A DNA stretch of 64,000 nucleotides from Actinomadura terrae (GTDB taxonomy: Bacteria > Actinomycetota > Actinomycetes > Streptosporangiales > Streptosporangiaceae). A program made the position numbers and the translations under genes. Where the stretch lies: contig NZ_JAICDG010000004.1 of assembly GCF_022751215.1 (NCBI RefSeq), positions 682,001 to 746,000 of the forward strand, written 5' to 3'. Positions 17,140 to 26,726 of this stretch are shown piece by piece. Each line of letters begins with the position of its first letter. Positions within the stretch are counted from its first letter, which is position 1. The notes under the pieces are model-generated. The model had not been told where the DNA came from. It saw only the letters and a program-made list of their open reading frames with translations, and did not search any database.

Positions 17140-18402
17140 GTGACAATCATCCGCAGGATCGGCGTGGTCGCCCTCGCGACGCCCCTTGCGATGAGCTTCC
17201 CGGTACTCACCGCGCTCCCCGCGCAGGCCGCCGAACCCAGCGTCATGGCGCCGGCCGACGGCTCCGTCATCACCAGCGGTTCCCAGGTCACCGCCAGCGC
17301 GCACTTCGACCTCGGGCTCAAGATGCAGCTGCGGGTCATCGCGCCCGGGGCCGGTGACCGGCTCCTCAGGGAACGGGCCTTGTCGGGCGACATGTCGGCC
17401 CCCGTCCAACTGCGTAGGAACGGGGAGTACACGGTCCAACTGAAGGGCGCGCTGACCCGTCACGTCTACGACTCCAGCGTTTTCACCGTCCGCATCCCGC
17501 CGGCCGTGCCCAGTGGTGTGACCGCGAAGGTGTCGGGCGGCAAGCTCATGGTGAAGTGGAACCGCGGCTCCGAAGAGGACCTCAACGGCTACGCGTTGGC
17601 CGGGACGGGCGTCCAGTCCAAGTCGGGATCGGTGGGCTCGCTCTGCTCAGGCGCGCGTTGTTTCGCCAGCCTTCCATTGACGCAGTCGAGCGGGCCCGTC
17701 TCGGTGGGCGTCCGAGCGAAACGTCCCGGCGGAAAGCCCGGCCCTGTCTATTCGGGCGCGGCCTCCGCGAATGCCATGGTGGGCAGCGGCGCGGCTGGCT
17801 CCTCGTCCGGCGGGTCCACGTCTCGACTTCCGTCGGGCAGCGCCGGCTCCGCACCCTCCAGTAGCGGGAACCCACTGACACCGTTCAACACCGATTCGCC
17901 GATCACGCTGCCGTCCGTCCAGCCCAATGGGGCGACGCCCGGCTTCGCCTACCCCACGCCGCAACTTGCGGATGCACCGAAGACCCAGAACGTCGCTGCG
18001 ACCGACCAGTTGCAATGGGGAAAGAGCGTCGGCATAGCGCTCGTGCTGCTGATCGTCGCGGCTCACCTCGGCACCTGGACGCGTCACCTGCGGGTCGTCC
18101 AGGCCGGGACGAGCAGCCGCGGCATGGCGGCCCGTGTCGCGCGCGGTGGGACCGGACGCAAACGGGTGAGCAGATCGCGCGAGAAGATCGCCCGTGCTGA
18201 GGCCATCGCCAAGACGGCTCCGGGTATGGCCAGGGAAACCGAACGTCCCGTGCCACCGCGTGGGATTAGGGCTGCTCGCCGTCCCGCCTCTGGTGTCAGG
18301 GAGGCCGCTGCCAGCGGCGTGAGCGTCCGTATCGCCGAGAACTCTTCTGAGAAGACGAGCGACGACCGTCGCCGTGGCTCACGCGGGCGCCGCCGCAAGT
18401 AG
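17140..18402 (+). CDS. Secreted Ig/fibronectin-III-like protein with C-terminal membrane anchor
   Basis: A 420-residue protein of unknown function. The GTG start gives a clean signal peptide (IIRRIGVVALATPLAMSF...LPAQAA, cut before EPS). Residues ~30-200 look like two beta-sandwich modules (first MAPADGSVITSGSQVTASA; second VPSGVTAKVSGGKLMVKW, a fibronectin-III-like start). A Ser/Gly/Pro-rich spacer follows, then one membrane helix (VGIALVLLIVAAHLGTW) and a long basic cytoplasmic tail ending RGSRGRRRK. This is the layout of a wall-spanning, membrane-anchored surface protein. Its place right after the tad genes suggests, but does not show, a role with the pilus. Confidence 0.75.
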   Translation: MTIIRRIGVVALATPLAMSFPVLTALPAQAAEPSVMAPADGSVITSGSQVTASAHFDLGLKMQLRVIAPGAGDRLLRERALSGDMSAPVQLRRNGEYTVQLKGALTRHVYDSSVFTVRIPPAVPSGVTAKVSGGKLMVKWNRGSEEDLNGYALAGTGVQSKSGSVGSLCSGARCFASLPLTQSSGPVSVGVRAKRPGGKPGPVYSGAASANAMVGSGAAGSSSGGSTSRLPSGSAGSAPSSSGNPLTPFNTDSPITLPSVQPNGATPGFAYPTPQLADAPKTQNVAATDQLQWGKSVGIALVLLIVAAHLGTWTRHLRVVQAGTSSRGMAARVARGGTGRKRVSRSREKIARAEAIAKTAPGMARETERPVPPRGIRAARRPASGVREAAASGVSVRIAENSSEKTSDDRRRGSRGRRRK

Positions 18403-18692
18403 CAATCTGCTGGATGGCTTCTACAACGGGTCTGCCCAGCGGAGGGGGTTCGTACCGCCGAGCCCTATCCCCAAGGTGACCGGGAAACCGTCAGCGTGGT
18501 TCAGGCAGGTGGCGCCGTAGGGGTTCTGCTGGGTGGTTTCCGTTAGGGAATTGCTGGCGGCGTCAGGGTTCGCATCGCTGCGATCTCTCCCGCAGGCGGG
18601 CGGGATGCATTTTGGCGTTTCTTAGGTGGACGTCTGCCAGCGCTTTGAGGCTTGTGTCTGCTGGGTTGCGGGGGCTTTGGTGATGTTGCGTC

Positions 18693-19790
18693 TTATCTGC
18701 CGGTGAGCTTGGTCGTGCGGGGCGGGGTTGGGTCGGGTGCGGGGTAGAACTGGCGTGCCCAGCGGCGGTAGGCGCTGATGGCTTCGTCGCCGCGGGCCAG
18801 GTGGGGGTGGCGTTGATGGCGCTGGTGTGTCCAGATCGCGATGTCCTGCCGGATGACTCGGACGGTGCTTCGCACGGCGGTCCAGGCGATGGCCCGGGAC
18901 AGGGCCTGGTCTGTCAGGGGCCGGTGCGGACGGTCGGGCAGGCAGGCGGCGACCTGGCGGTGTTGTGTTCGCCGGGGGCCGATGGGGGTGTCGAGTGACC
19001 ATAGATAGAGGGTCAGCCTCAGTCCGGTCAGGCGCACCCGGATCACGGTGCAGCCCAGGCCTTCCATGACGATGGACGCTTCGCCCTGCACCGTGCGAAG
19101 GCCGGGTAGCCCGTGGCCCGGGGCCGAGCGCGACATTCGCAGATGTAGCTCCGGCCCGTTGGTTTCGATAGGGGATGCCTGGACCGAGCGCAGGCCGTGC
19201 AGTGGTGCCAGATGCCGGTTGTCGACGACGTTCTCCACCACGTCTTGCAGGTGGGCGTCTATCGAGGTGGTCCAGGACGCGGTGGCCGTCACGGTGGCGG
19301 AAACCGCATGCGGCGGTTCGAAGTCGGGGGCGGCGCCGTCATGTCCGTGCCAGAGGTACACGATGCCGTTGCGTTCGGCCAGGTGATGGTGGCGCAGACG
19401 GCCACGTGTCATCGCGCCGTCGGGACTTCCGGCACATGTGCCGTCCGGGGCGAAGGCGAACCGGTGGAACGGGCACACCAGGTTCTCGCCCTCCACTGTG
19501 CCGCCGACGCCGAGGTGGGCGCCCAGGTGCGGGCAGTGGGGGTCGACCGCGTAGGCCCGGCCTGTTCGGGTGCGGTAGAGCACTATGTCCTGGTCTGCGA
19601 GCCTGCGGCGGAGAACCTTCTGGCGTGCCAGCTCCCGCGTCATTGCCACGGCGAACCAACCCTTGGGGTAGCCGAGTTCTTTGCGGGGTCTCGTCGGTCT
19701 GGCGGCGTGCGTACGGCGTGGCGGCGCGGTCGGCTCAGCATGAGGAGGTTTGTCGAGTTTTTCCTGGTCGGGCACAGCATCCATGATCAT
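18693..19790 (-). CDS. Rieske [2Fe-2S] non-haem iron oxygenase
   Basis: A 365-residue oxygenase. The Rieske cluster ligands are Cys86/His88 (CPHLGAH) and Cys106/His109 (CPFHRF). The mononuclear iron site D-x2-H-x4-H is at Asp190, His193 and His198 (NVVDNRHLAPLH), and RQDIAIW may supply the third ligand. Length and motif spacing resemble KshA/cholesterol 7-desaturase-type oxygenases rather than two-component dioxygenase alpha subunits. No ferredoxin, reductase or catabolic neighbours are present, so the substrate is open. The first ~35 residues are polar and variable. It is inserted between the tad locus and the helicase. Confidence 0.85.
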   Translation of the reverse strand: MIMDAVPDQEKLDKPPHAEPTAPPRRTHAARPTRPRKELGYPKGWFAVAMTRELARQKVLRRRLADQDIVLYRTRTGRAYAVDPHCPHLGAHLGVGGTVEGENLVCPFHRFAFAPDGTCAGSPDGAMTRGRLRHHHLAERNGIVYLWHGHDGAAPDFEPPHAVSATVTATASWTTSIDAHLQDVVENVVDNRHLAPLHGLRSVQASPIETNGPELHLRMSRSAPGHGLPGLRTVQGEASIVMEGLGCTVIRVRLTGLRLTLYLWSLDTPIGPRRTQHRQVAACLPDRPHRPLTDQALSRAIAWTAVRSTVRVIRQDIAIWTHQRHQRHPHLARGDEAISAYRRWARQFYPAPDPTPPRTTKLTGR

Positions 19791-20569
19791 TACCTACCCG
19801 AACGCCCCAATAACACACTGTTGTTGGACGTTACTCAGTGTGGATGGTGGGTGGGAGAAGTGCTTGGAGGGGTTCGTATTAGCGGGGCGGGATGTGATCG
19901 GGGGATCGCGGGCGGTGTGGCCGTCAGGCGGCATCCCCTGGTTGGGCATGGCGAGTCAGGCACCGTTTGGTTCTTCGGTGACCGTAGGTGAGGATGTCTG
20001 CTCCTGCTCAACTACCGCGCACCCGGGGGCGGCCTCTGGGAGCGGTGAACGAGTGCGGCTAGCCGGGAGCGGTTGTGCTTGTTCTTCTCGCTTCCATTGA
20101 TGCCGCAGGACGGCCGGGCTGGGCAACGACGGGCTGGTCAGGCAGTTTTGCGTGGGCCGGTCAGGTTGGGTCGTCGGGGGGAGTCCGTCGTACAGGGTGG
20201 CGACGCTCGGGCGCCGACGCCGGGGGCGCACGCTTCGCCGGGGCGGCGAGGCCCAGCAGAGCGCCGGGCAGGTTGAACAGCCGGCTGTCGCGGGTAGTCG
20301 GGCAACCGGAGCAGCTACAAGAGCGTGGGCCAGAAGCAGATCCGGAACTCGGCACGCTGCCTGGTAGCCCCTGAGGCAGCGTTCTCGGTAGCCGTCCGTC
20401 CGGTACTCAGGGGCTGTGCCAAGAGCGGGTCCATGACCGGCCGCGGAGGGCATTCGATTTGGTTCTTGAGGCTCTTGCCGGGGTGGCGGGTGGATTGGGG
20501 GCGGGTCTAGGCTGCCTTGCCAGTCGGATCCCCCTGGATCGTCCGGCAGATGGAGAGGAGACCCTCCGC
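19791..20569. other. Gene-free gap
   Basis: About 780 bp with no gene I can support. The open frames on both strands lack domains and have atypical composition. It must contain the promoters of the Rieske gene and of the LapA-like gene; an AT-richer stretch at 19780-19830 next to the Rieske start is the best promoter candidate. Confidence 0.4.
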
Positions 20570-20938
20570 ATGATCTTCCTGGGGTTGGTCATCGCGCTCG
20601 CCGCCGTCGTGGTCGGGGCGGCGGTCGTGCTGGACGGTACGGGCGCGGCGCAGCTGACCTTGTTCGGGGACAGCGTGCCGGGGGTCACCGAGCAATGGCA
20701 TGTCTTCATGGCCGGGGTAGTGGTGGCCATCGTTTTCATGGCCGGGGCCGGGGTCGCGGCGCTCGGGTTCAAGCGGGTCATGGGGATGCGGCGGGAATTG
20801 CGGGATCTGCGGGACGAGCATGCGGAATCCCTGCGAACGCTGGAGTTGGAGCGGCGCAAGCTGCAACAGGCGCTCGCCCAGGCGCGGCGTGGAATGGACG
20901 AGACGTCGGTCCCGGTCCAGCGGGTCGCGCCCGGTTGA
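20570..20938 (+). CDS. LapA-like small membrane protein with cytoplasmic coiled coil
   Basis: A 122-residue protein starting at an ATG preceded by AGGAG. It has two membrane helices (IFLGLVIALAAVVVGAAVVL and FMAGVVVAIVFMAGAGVAAL), then a charged, heptad-rich helix (RRELRDLRDEHAESLRTLEL). This is the arrangement of LapA-domain-type small membrane proteins in actinomycetes. No partner gene is obvious. Function unknown; a scaffold for membrane-associated complexes is only a guess from the coiled coil. Confidence 0.65.
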   Translation: MIFLGLVIALAAVVVGAAVVLDGTGAAQLTLFGDSVPGVTEQWHVFMAGVVVAIVFMAGAGVAALGFKRVMGMRRELRDLRDEHAESLRTLELERRKLQQALAQARRGMDETSVPVQRVAPG

Positions 20939-21040
20939 CGGGCGGCCGCGCGAATCCTGGAGCGTTGCCGCCCCGACGGGTTCGCGCAGCCGTCGCAACT
21001 ACAGATCTCCGACCCGGACCGCGGTCGTCAACCGCCTATG

Positions 21041-22060
21041 TCACGAGCCGGGCGGCGGCGTGACGAAGGTGTATTCGCCGAGCAGGATGAACCGACCGGG
21101 CTCGGCGCCCTCCTGTGCGCCGGTGAGAGGGGCGGCGAGCCGGTGTGCGAGTGTTCCGGGGCTGCTGGTCACCGGGTTGTAGGCGCGCAGCACGAGCGTG
21201 GCGTCACACGGCAGGGGTTGGGCGAACTCGACCACGACCGTGACGGTCCCGGAGTAGTGGGCGGGCAGGGTGATAGCGCGTGAGTACACCTCGTCCTCGC
21301 CGGGCGCATAGATCTGCACCGGCGGCAGAGTGAACGGGAACCGCTGGTCGGTGCTGGAGAAGATGGCGGTGCCATCGGGCAGGTGGGTGCCCGACACCCC
21401 GAAGACGTATTTGGTCGGGGTGTCGTTGAGGTTGCCGATGGCCAGATTGGACAGGACGTACCTTCGCTGCTCGCACGGGATGACGTCGATGTTGCGCCAG
21501 CAGACGTCGGGGTTGTACTTGACCCAGTTGACGTAGTCGACGTTGGAGTTGAACACCGGAAGTTGCGGGGAGACGGGGTGGGCGGGTGTGTCCACCGTGC
21601 CGATCAGGCAGTAGTGGCCTGGCGGCAGCTGGGGCAGTACGAAGGCGGTCCTGCTGACGCAGATCTGCCCGGGAGCGATCTGCCTGGACCCGCCGCGGTT
21701 GATAAGCGGCACGGTGGTGTCGCCGTTCTCCGAGCGGATCGCATGCCATGCCCGCGGGTCCAGGAACAGCCCGCCGGGTGCGTAGTAGAGCCTGGCGTCG
21801 CCGGACGCGGGACAGCCGCTCCTCAGGCTCTTGCCGCGCACGTAGATGCGGTTGAGCGCCCCTTGCACGATGGGGTGGCGAATCCCGAGGTCGGGCCCGT
21901 TGTAGCTGGATTCCAGCAGATCGAAGTCGAGGATGTCGCTGCCGAAGGGGATGAGGTCGGGGGACCGCCACATGGGGTCGGGCGTGGGAGTCTGCCCCTG
22001 ATCCTGGAAATTGTCCCTGACCAGGATGTCGTCCCAGCCGGCGTTCTGCTCAACGGTCAC
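21041..22060 (-). CDS. Unrecognised beta-rich protein
   Basis: A 339-residue protein without signal peptide or membrane helices. I prefer the GTG at 22060 (GGAGG 4 nt upstream) over a TTG at 22114. The N-terminus DDILVRDNFQDQGQTPTP and WRSPDLI..., followed by HPIVQG..NRIYVRG, resemble the SPDIWVR / YVYVRVRNRG module found in various bacterial surface or protease-associated proteins (resemblance by eye). A second half contains another beta-sandwich-like pattern (VVVEFAQPLPCDATLVLRAYNP). Conserved-looking Cys residues occur in pairs (RSGCPASG; DVCWRNIDVIPCEQ). It is codon-typical for the region. No function can be assigned. Confidence 0.7.
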   Translation of the reverse strand: MTVEQNAGWDDILVRDNFQDQGQTPTPDPMWRSPDLIPFGSDILDFDLLESSYNGPDLGIRHPIVQGALNRIYVRGKSLRSGCPASGDARLYYAPGGLFLDPRAWHAIRSENGDTTVPLINRGGSRQIAPGQICVSRTAFVLPQLPPGHYCLIGTVDTPAHPVSPQLPVFNSNVDYVNWVKYNPDVCWRNIDVIPCEQRRYVLSNLAIGNLNDTPTKYVFGVSGTHLPDGTAIFSSTDQRFPFTLPPVQIYAPGEDEVYSRAITLPAHYSGTVTVVVEFAQPLPCDATLVLRAYNPVTSSPGTLAHRLAAPLTGAQEGAEPGRFILLGEYTFVTPPPGS

Positions 22061-23214
22061 GGTTCCTCCCCTGCTCGCGATGCTGCCCCTGTTCGAGGGC
22101 CGTGGCTGGTTCAACTGTCGTCCCAGCTAAGCGGGAGAAGCCATGCCAGAGAGGGGAAATGGATGGTGACTGCGAGGAGACACATTTCCCGTTGCGCGGT
22201 TTTAGAGGCGATCCGAATCGATCTGGCCTAGATCATCGGCAAACAAAGGAAGCCGGCACGCAGCGCTGACCACCCGGTTTTGCCAGGGGAACCGAGCCTG
22301 CCAGCGGTAAGTGGCGCTCTTAAAGGAGCAGACCCCGTAGCGTCCGAAAACAGGAAACGAACGGATGGCTGTCGGCCACCGCAGCAAGCCGCGTCATCAT
22401 TTGGGTTCGGTAGAGCGCAAACCCGCAGGTCATGGCATACGTTTGCCATCGCCCGTCGAGAGTCACGCGGGGTCTGGATGCGGCGCTTACCGTCCCGATC
22501 CCGACACGCCATCTGGGGGATGGCCGGAACACGCGATACCCATACCGCGCCGCGCCCAAAACGTCAGATCAGGCGGCGGACCACAGATGACTGGCTTTCG
22601 AAGTGATCGAGGCGCTGAACGAACCCCCAGCGCCACCGCGCCACGACCCCTATTGATTTGTCCTCCGAAGTGAGATATTAGGAGACGCGCGCAGGAGGCG
22701 ACCTCACTCACCCCGGCCGAAAGTTCTCAACTTTTTTCGAAACCCCAACATGCGGGTTGCGCAACTTGGGCGCTACGAAACCCGGGGACGGACGGTGTGG
22801 GCATCCAATCAGGAAGTCAAGTGGCCGCGACGATCTCTCGTGACGGAACGACCTCGAAGAGGCGGCTGTTACGAACAAATGCTTTCAGCACGTTGAACCG
22901 TCAGCAGAGCAGATCCAGGGCGGCCTGTTCGCGGGTCTCCCTCGGCGCGTTCGAATTCCTTCGACCGGGGCCCGACGCCAAGCGACGACCTGGGCGAAAG
23001 CTAAGGAACACAACGACCGGCGGTTGAGGCAACGGAGACCTTTTCAGGTTTCCGCTGATGCGTCCGGAGTCAGGTGCCAGGTCGGCGAAGCTGGTCAGGC
23101 GTCTGCCAGGGGCGGAGGCGTTCGTTTTGTCCGGGCGGGGCTCTCTGCCGGGGCACGGGCAAGAAACGGACGGCCTGGCACCCTAGGACGGCCTCGCCGC
23201 CGAACACGCGGTGG
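22061..23214. other. 1.15-kb gene-free region of lower GC
   Basis: No gene supported on either strand. Base composition is noticeably more AT-rich than the flanks, especially 22140-22900. In mycobacteria a cold-shock gene occurs near this helicase; I looked for one and see none. It may be an eroded or acquired segment. Confidence 0.4.
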
Positions 23215-25539
23215 TCAGCGGGTCGCGTCCGGTCGGGGAGCCTCCGCCAGGAGAGCGGCGAGGAGGTCCAGGGCGCCGTGCTTGTCCAGGGGGTCGTTGC
23301 CGTTTCCGCACTTGGGTGACTGAATGCAGGACGGGCAGCCCGACTCGCATTCGCATGCGGCGATCGCGTCGCGGGTCGCGCGGAGCCATTCGGACGCGTC
23401 GCCGTAGCCGCGTTCGGCGAATCCGGCGCCGCCCTCGTGGCCGTCGTAGACGAAGACGGTGAGCAGGCCCGTGTCGGGGTGGACGGCGGTGGAGACGCCG
23501 CCGATGTCCCAGCGGTCGCAGGTCGCGAACAGGGGGAGCAGGCCGATCGAGGCGTGTTCGGCGGCGTGCGCGGATCCGGCGAGGTCGATGTCTCCGAGGG
23601 CGTCGATCTGGGCCGGGGAGAGCGTCCACCAGACGGCGCGGGTGCGGAGCGTGCGCGGTGGGAGGTCGAGGGGTTTCTCGCCGAGCATCTCGCCCGTCTG
23701 GAGGCGCCGCATCTGGTAGGCGACCACCTGGCGGGTGACGTCGACGGTCCCGAAGCAGAGGGTGGCCTCGCCCCAGGACGTCGAGCGGAGCCGTTCGGCG
23801 ATCGTGATGTCGGTGACGTCGCGGGCGGTGGTGGTGTAGTCGGGGTCGGCGGGTTCGACGAGCGCGACGGAGTCGTCGAGGTCGAGGGTCTGGACGACGA
23901 ACGAGTCGCCCTGGTGGATGTAGACGGCGCCCTCGTGGACGGTGGTGTGCGCGGACGCCTCGTCCACGGTGCCGAGCAGGCGTCCGGTCATCGCCTCGAC
24001 GACCTGGATGGGGGTGCCGCCCGCGCCGCGGATGTCGGCCAGGTCGGCGGCCCTGTCGCGGCGCGTCCAGTACCAGCCGGCGGGGCGGCGGCGCAGGAAG
24101 CCGCGGCGGACGAGGTCGGGCAGCAGGTCGGCGGTCGCGGGGCCGAAGAGGTCGCGGTCGTCCTCGCTCAGCGGCATCTCGGACGCGGCGGCACAAAGGT
24201 GCGGTTCAAGGACGTAGGGGTTGTCCGGGTCGAGGACGGTGGCCTCGACCGGTGTCCCGAAGATCGCCTCGGGGTGGTGGACGAGGAAGGTGTCGAGCGG
24301 GTCGTCGCGGGCGACGAGGACGGAGAGCGCGGCCTGCCCGGAACGTCCGGCGCGTCCGGCCTGCTGCCAGAGGGACGCGCGGGTGCCGGGCCAGCCGCAG
24401 ACGAGGACGGCGTCGAGCCCGGACACGTCCACGCCGAGTTCGAGCGCGTTCGTGCTGGCCAGGCCGACGAGGTCGCGGGAGCGCAGGGCGGCTTCGAGGG
24501 CGCGGCGCTCCTCGGGGAGGTAGCCCGCGCGGTAGGCGGCGACCTGGTCGGCGAGGTCCGGGGACACCTCGTGCAGGGCCCGTTTCGCCCCGAGCGCGAC
24601 CGATTCGGCGCCTCGGCGGGACCGGACGAACGCCAGCGTCTGGACGCCCTCGACGACGAGGTCGGCGAGCAGGTCGCCCGCCTCGGCCGTCGCCGTCCGG
24701 CGGACGGGGGCGCCGCGCTCGCCGCGCAACTCGGTGAGCGGCGGCTCCCACAGCGCGAACGTGGCGGGGCCCCGCGGGGACGCGTCGTCGTCGACGGCGA
24801 CCACGTCCAGGCCGGTGAGGCGGGACGCGGCGCTCGCCGGTTCCGACGTGGTGGCCGAGGCGAGGACGAACGTCGGGTGCGCGTGGTAGCGGGCGCACAG
24901 CCGGCGCAGGCGGCGCAGGACGTGCGCGACGTGCGAGCCGAAGACGCCGCGGTAGCCGTGCGCCTCGTCGACGACCACGTAGCGGAGGCGGCGGAGGAAC
25001 GACGACCAGCGCGCGTGGGCGGGCAGGATCGACCGGTGCAGCATGTCCGGGTTGGTCAGGACGTAGTTCGCGTGCTGCCTGACCCACGTCCGCTCGTCCC
25101 GCGGGGTGTCGCCGTCGTAGGTCGCGGCGCGGACCCGGGTGAGCCGCAGGGCGCGCAGGGCGCGGAGCTGGTCGGCGGCGAGGGCCTTGGTGGGCGACAG
25201 GTAGAGGGTCGTCCCCTCCTGGTGGCGGTTCTCCTCCCCGTCGTAGATCGCGGCGACGGAAGGCAGCAGGTAGGCCAGCGATTTGCCGGACGCGGTACCT
25301 GTGGCGATGATCACAGACCGGCCGACGTGCGCGTGCTCGGCCGCGACCGCCTGGTGTTGCCAGGGCGCGTCGATGCCCTGGGCGGCGAGCCGTTCAAGCA
25401 GCAGCGGCGTGGACCACGTCGGCCATGCCGCGCGACGGCCCTCACGTGCGGGAACGCTCTCCACATGGGTGATGCGGCCGCGACGGGTGGGGTCGGCGAG
25501 CAGCCGGTCGAGGGGAGGTGAGGATCTTTGGACGCCCAT
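23215..25539 (-). CDS. DEAD/DEAH-box helicase with C-terminal DUF1998 Zn domain (MrfA/Rv3649-like)
   Basis: A 774-residue superfamily 2 helicase. Motif I is ATGTASGKSLAY, motif II VVDEAHGY, motif III ASATTSEPA, and motif VI QQAGRAGRSGQ. The C-terminus has the four-cysteine cluster CECESGCPSC that defines the DUF1998/MrfA group. The B. subtilis relative MrfA acts in mitomycin-C lesion repair; the mycobacterial relative Rv3649 lies at the end of the same tad block, which fits here. It is transcribed divergently from bldG. A DNA-repair role is inferred from the family. Confidence 0.93.
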   Translation of the reverse strand: MGVQRSSPPLDRLLADPTRRGRITHVESVPAREGRRAAWPTWSTPLLLERLAAQGIDAPWQHQAVAAEHAHVGRSVIIATGTASGKSLAYLLPSVAAIYDGEENRHQEGTTLYLSPTKALAADQLRALRALRLTRVRAATYDGDTPRDERTWVRQHANYVLTNPDMLHRSILPAHARWSSFLRRLRYVVVDEAHGYRGVFGSHVAHVLRRLRRLCARYHAHPTFVLASATTSEPASAASRLTGLDVVAVDDDASPRGPATFALWEPPLTELRGERGAPVRRTATAEAGDLLADLVVEGVQTLAFVRSRRGAESVALGAKRALHEVSPDLADQVAAYRAGYLPEERRALEAALRSRDLVGLASTNALELGVDVSGLDAVLVCGWPGTRASLWQQAGRAGRSGQAALSVLVARDDPLDTFLVHHPEAIFGTPVEATVLDPDNPYVLEPHLCAAASEMPLSEDDRDLFGPATADLLPDLVRRGFLRRRPAGWYWTRRDRAADLADIRGAGGTPIQVVEAMTGRLLGTVDEASAHTTVHEGAVYIHQGDSFVVQTLDLDDSVALVEPADPDYTTTARDVTDITIAERLRSTSWGEATLCFGTVDVTRQVVAYQMRRLQTGEMLGEKPLDLPPRTLRTRAVWWTLSPAQIDALGDIDLAGSAHAAEHASIGLLPLFATCDRWDIGGVSTAVHPDTGLLTVFVYDGHEGGAGFAERGYGDASEWLRATRDAIAACECESGCPSCIQSPKCGNGNDPLDKHGALDLLAALLAEAPRPDATR

Positions 25540-25787
25540 CAGGTTTTCAGTTTGCCAGCCGGGGCAATACTACGGGAACGCCCCGGCGCCGGAGCGTCCC
25601 TCCCCCTTGCCCTGACCATTAGATCAGCAGGTCAGACGGGATGGCGCGAACTTTCGCCCGAGTGGACGATAACGTGCGTGCACGTCGCCGGGGCGTGGTT
25701 GAATCACGGCTAAGTCTCGCCGACCGAACGCCGCTCCGGGGTCGGACAATGCGAGATCAGATTGTGCTGCACGGCGCTGGAGGATCT

Positions 25788-26141
25788 GTGGACCTGAAGG
25801 TGAACGACTACACCACCGACGATGGCCTCACCGTCATCAACGTGGAGGGTGAGATCGACGTCTACACGGCGCCGAAGCTTCGCGAGAAGCTCATCGACCT
25901 GGTCAACAAGGGCAAGTTCCACCTGCTCGTGGACATGGAGAAGGTCGAGTTCCTCGACTCGACCGGGCTCGGCGTCCTGGTCGGCGGGCTCAAGCGGGTG
26001 CGCGCCCACGACGGGTCCCTGGAGCTGGTGTGCACCCAGGAGCGCATCCTCAAGATCTTCCGGATCACGGGGCTGACCAAGGTCTTCGGCATTCACGACA
26101 CGATCGCCGAGGCCGAGGAGAAGCGCAGGGGCGCCAGGTAG
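25788..26141 (+). CDS. bldG: STAS-domain anti-sigma factor antagonist BldG
   Basis: A 117-residue STAS protein nearly the same as Streptomyces BldG in its core: EGEIDVYTAPKLREKL, the phosphorylation-site segment VEFLDSTGLGVLVGGLKRVRAHDGSL and ERILKIFRITGLTKVF. The Ser of LDSTG is the expected phosphorylated residue. I choose the GTG at 25788 (GGAGG 4 nt upstream), which matches the start of BldG; an ATG at 25749 would add 13 residues. It is followed after 16 bp by the rsbW-like gene, the same pair as in Streptomyces, where it controls differentiation and stress sigma factors. Confidence 0.92.
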   Translation: MDLKVNDYTTDDGLTVINVEGEIDVYTAPKLREKLIDLVNKGKFHLLVDMEKVEFLDSTGLGVLVGGLKRVRAHDGSLELVCTQERILKIFRITGLTKVFGIHDTIAEAEEKRRGAR

Positions 26142-26157
26142 GCGGCCTGAATCTGAG

Positions 26158-26598
26158 ATGGCGACCGTTGAACTGTCCTTCAGTGCGCTGCCCGTCCACG
26201 TCCGGACCGCTCGGCTGATCGTGACCGCCGTCGCTCGTCGCAGCGGCGTCGCCGAGACGCTGCTCGACGAGGTCCGGCTCGCGGTCGGCGAGGCGTGCTC
26301 GCGCGCCGTCGAGGCGCACCGCCGGCACTGCCCGGACGAGCCCGTCCGGCTCGAACTGGTCGGTACCGAGCACCGCTTCGAGGTCATCGTGAGCGACACC
26401 GTCCCCGGCGACGACGCGGCGGGCGGCCTCCCCTCGATCGACGAGGCGGAGGAATTCGAGTACGGCCTCGGCGAGGGCACCGCCGAGCTGGGACTGGCCG
26501 TCATCGCCGGGCTCGCCGACGACGTTGACATCGAGGCCACGCCCAAGGGCGTCCAGATCCGCATGAGCTGGCCCGCCGAAGCCGAGGCGACGATCTGA
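26158..26598 (+). CDS. RsbW-like anti-sigma factor / GHKL ATP-binding protein
   Basis: A 146-residue protein, cognate neighbour of BldG. The fold is RsbW/SpoIIAB-like: VRLAVGEACSRAVEAHRRH corresponds to the N-box helix, and TAELGLAVIAGLADDVDI to the ATP-lid/G2 region. The canonical N-box Asn (ExxxNA) is replaced by Arg (EACSRA), so Mg-ATP binding and kinase activity may be lost or altered. The family role is to hold a sigma factor and be released by the unphosphorylated antagonist. The pair is probably one operon ending at the hairpin 26693-26726. Confidence 0.88.
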   Translation: MATVELSFSALPVHVRTARLIVTAVARRSGVAETLLDEVRLAVGEACSRAVEAHRRHCPDEPVRLELVGTEHRFEVIVSDTVPGDDAAGGLPSIDEAEEFEYGLGEGTAELGLAVIAGLADDVDIEATPKGVQIRMSWPAEAEATI

Positions 26599-26692
26599 GG
26601 GCCGCACCCGTCAGGTCCCGGCCCACCGTGCTCGCCCGGCGGCCCGCACCCCGGCCCTGCTCGCGCGAGCACCGTATCCGCTTAGCGATCAC

Positions 26693-26726
26693 CCTGGGGT
26701 GAGGCACGCCTACGCCTCACCCCGGG
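26693..26726 (+). terminator. Terminator hairpin after the bldG operon
   Basis: CCTGGGGTGAGGC (26693-26705) pairs with GCCTCACCCCGGG (26714-26726) with one mismatch; the loop is 8 nt. It lies 95 bp downstream of the rsbW-like stop. No T-run, as is common in high-GC actinomycetes. Confidence 0.7.

Noticed and set aside
19956..20453. 165-residue minus-strand frame
   Set aside because: No domain or ribosome site; Cys/Pro/Arg-rich composition typical of antisense high-GC sequence.
22700..23214. Cold-shock protein gene expected near the Rv3649-like helicase
   Set aside because: No RNP motif (KGFGFI-type) in any frame of the gap.
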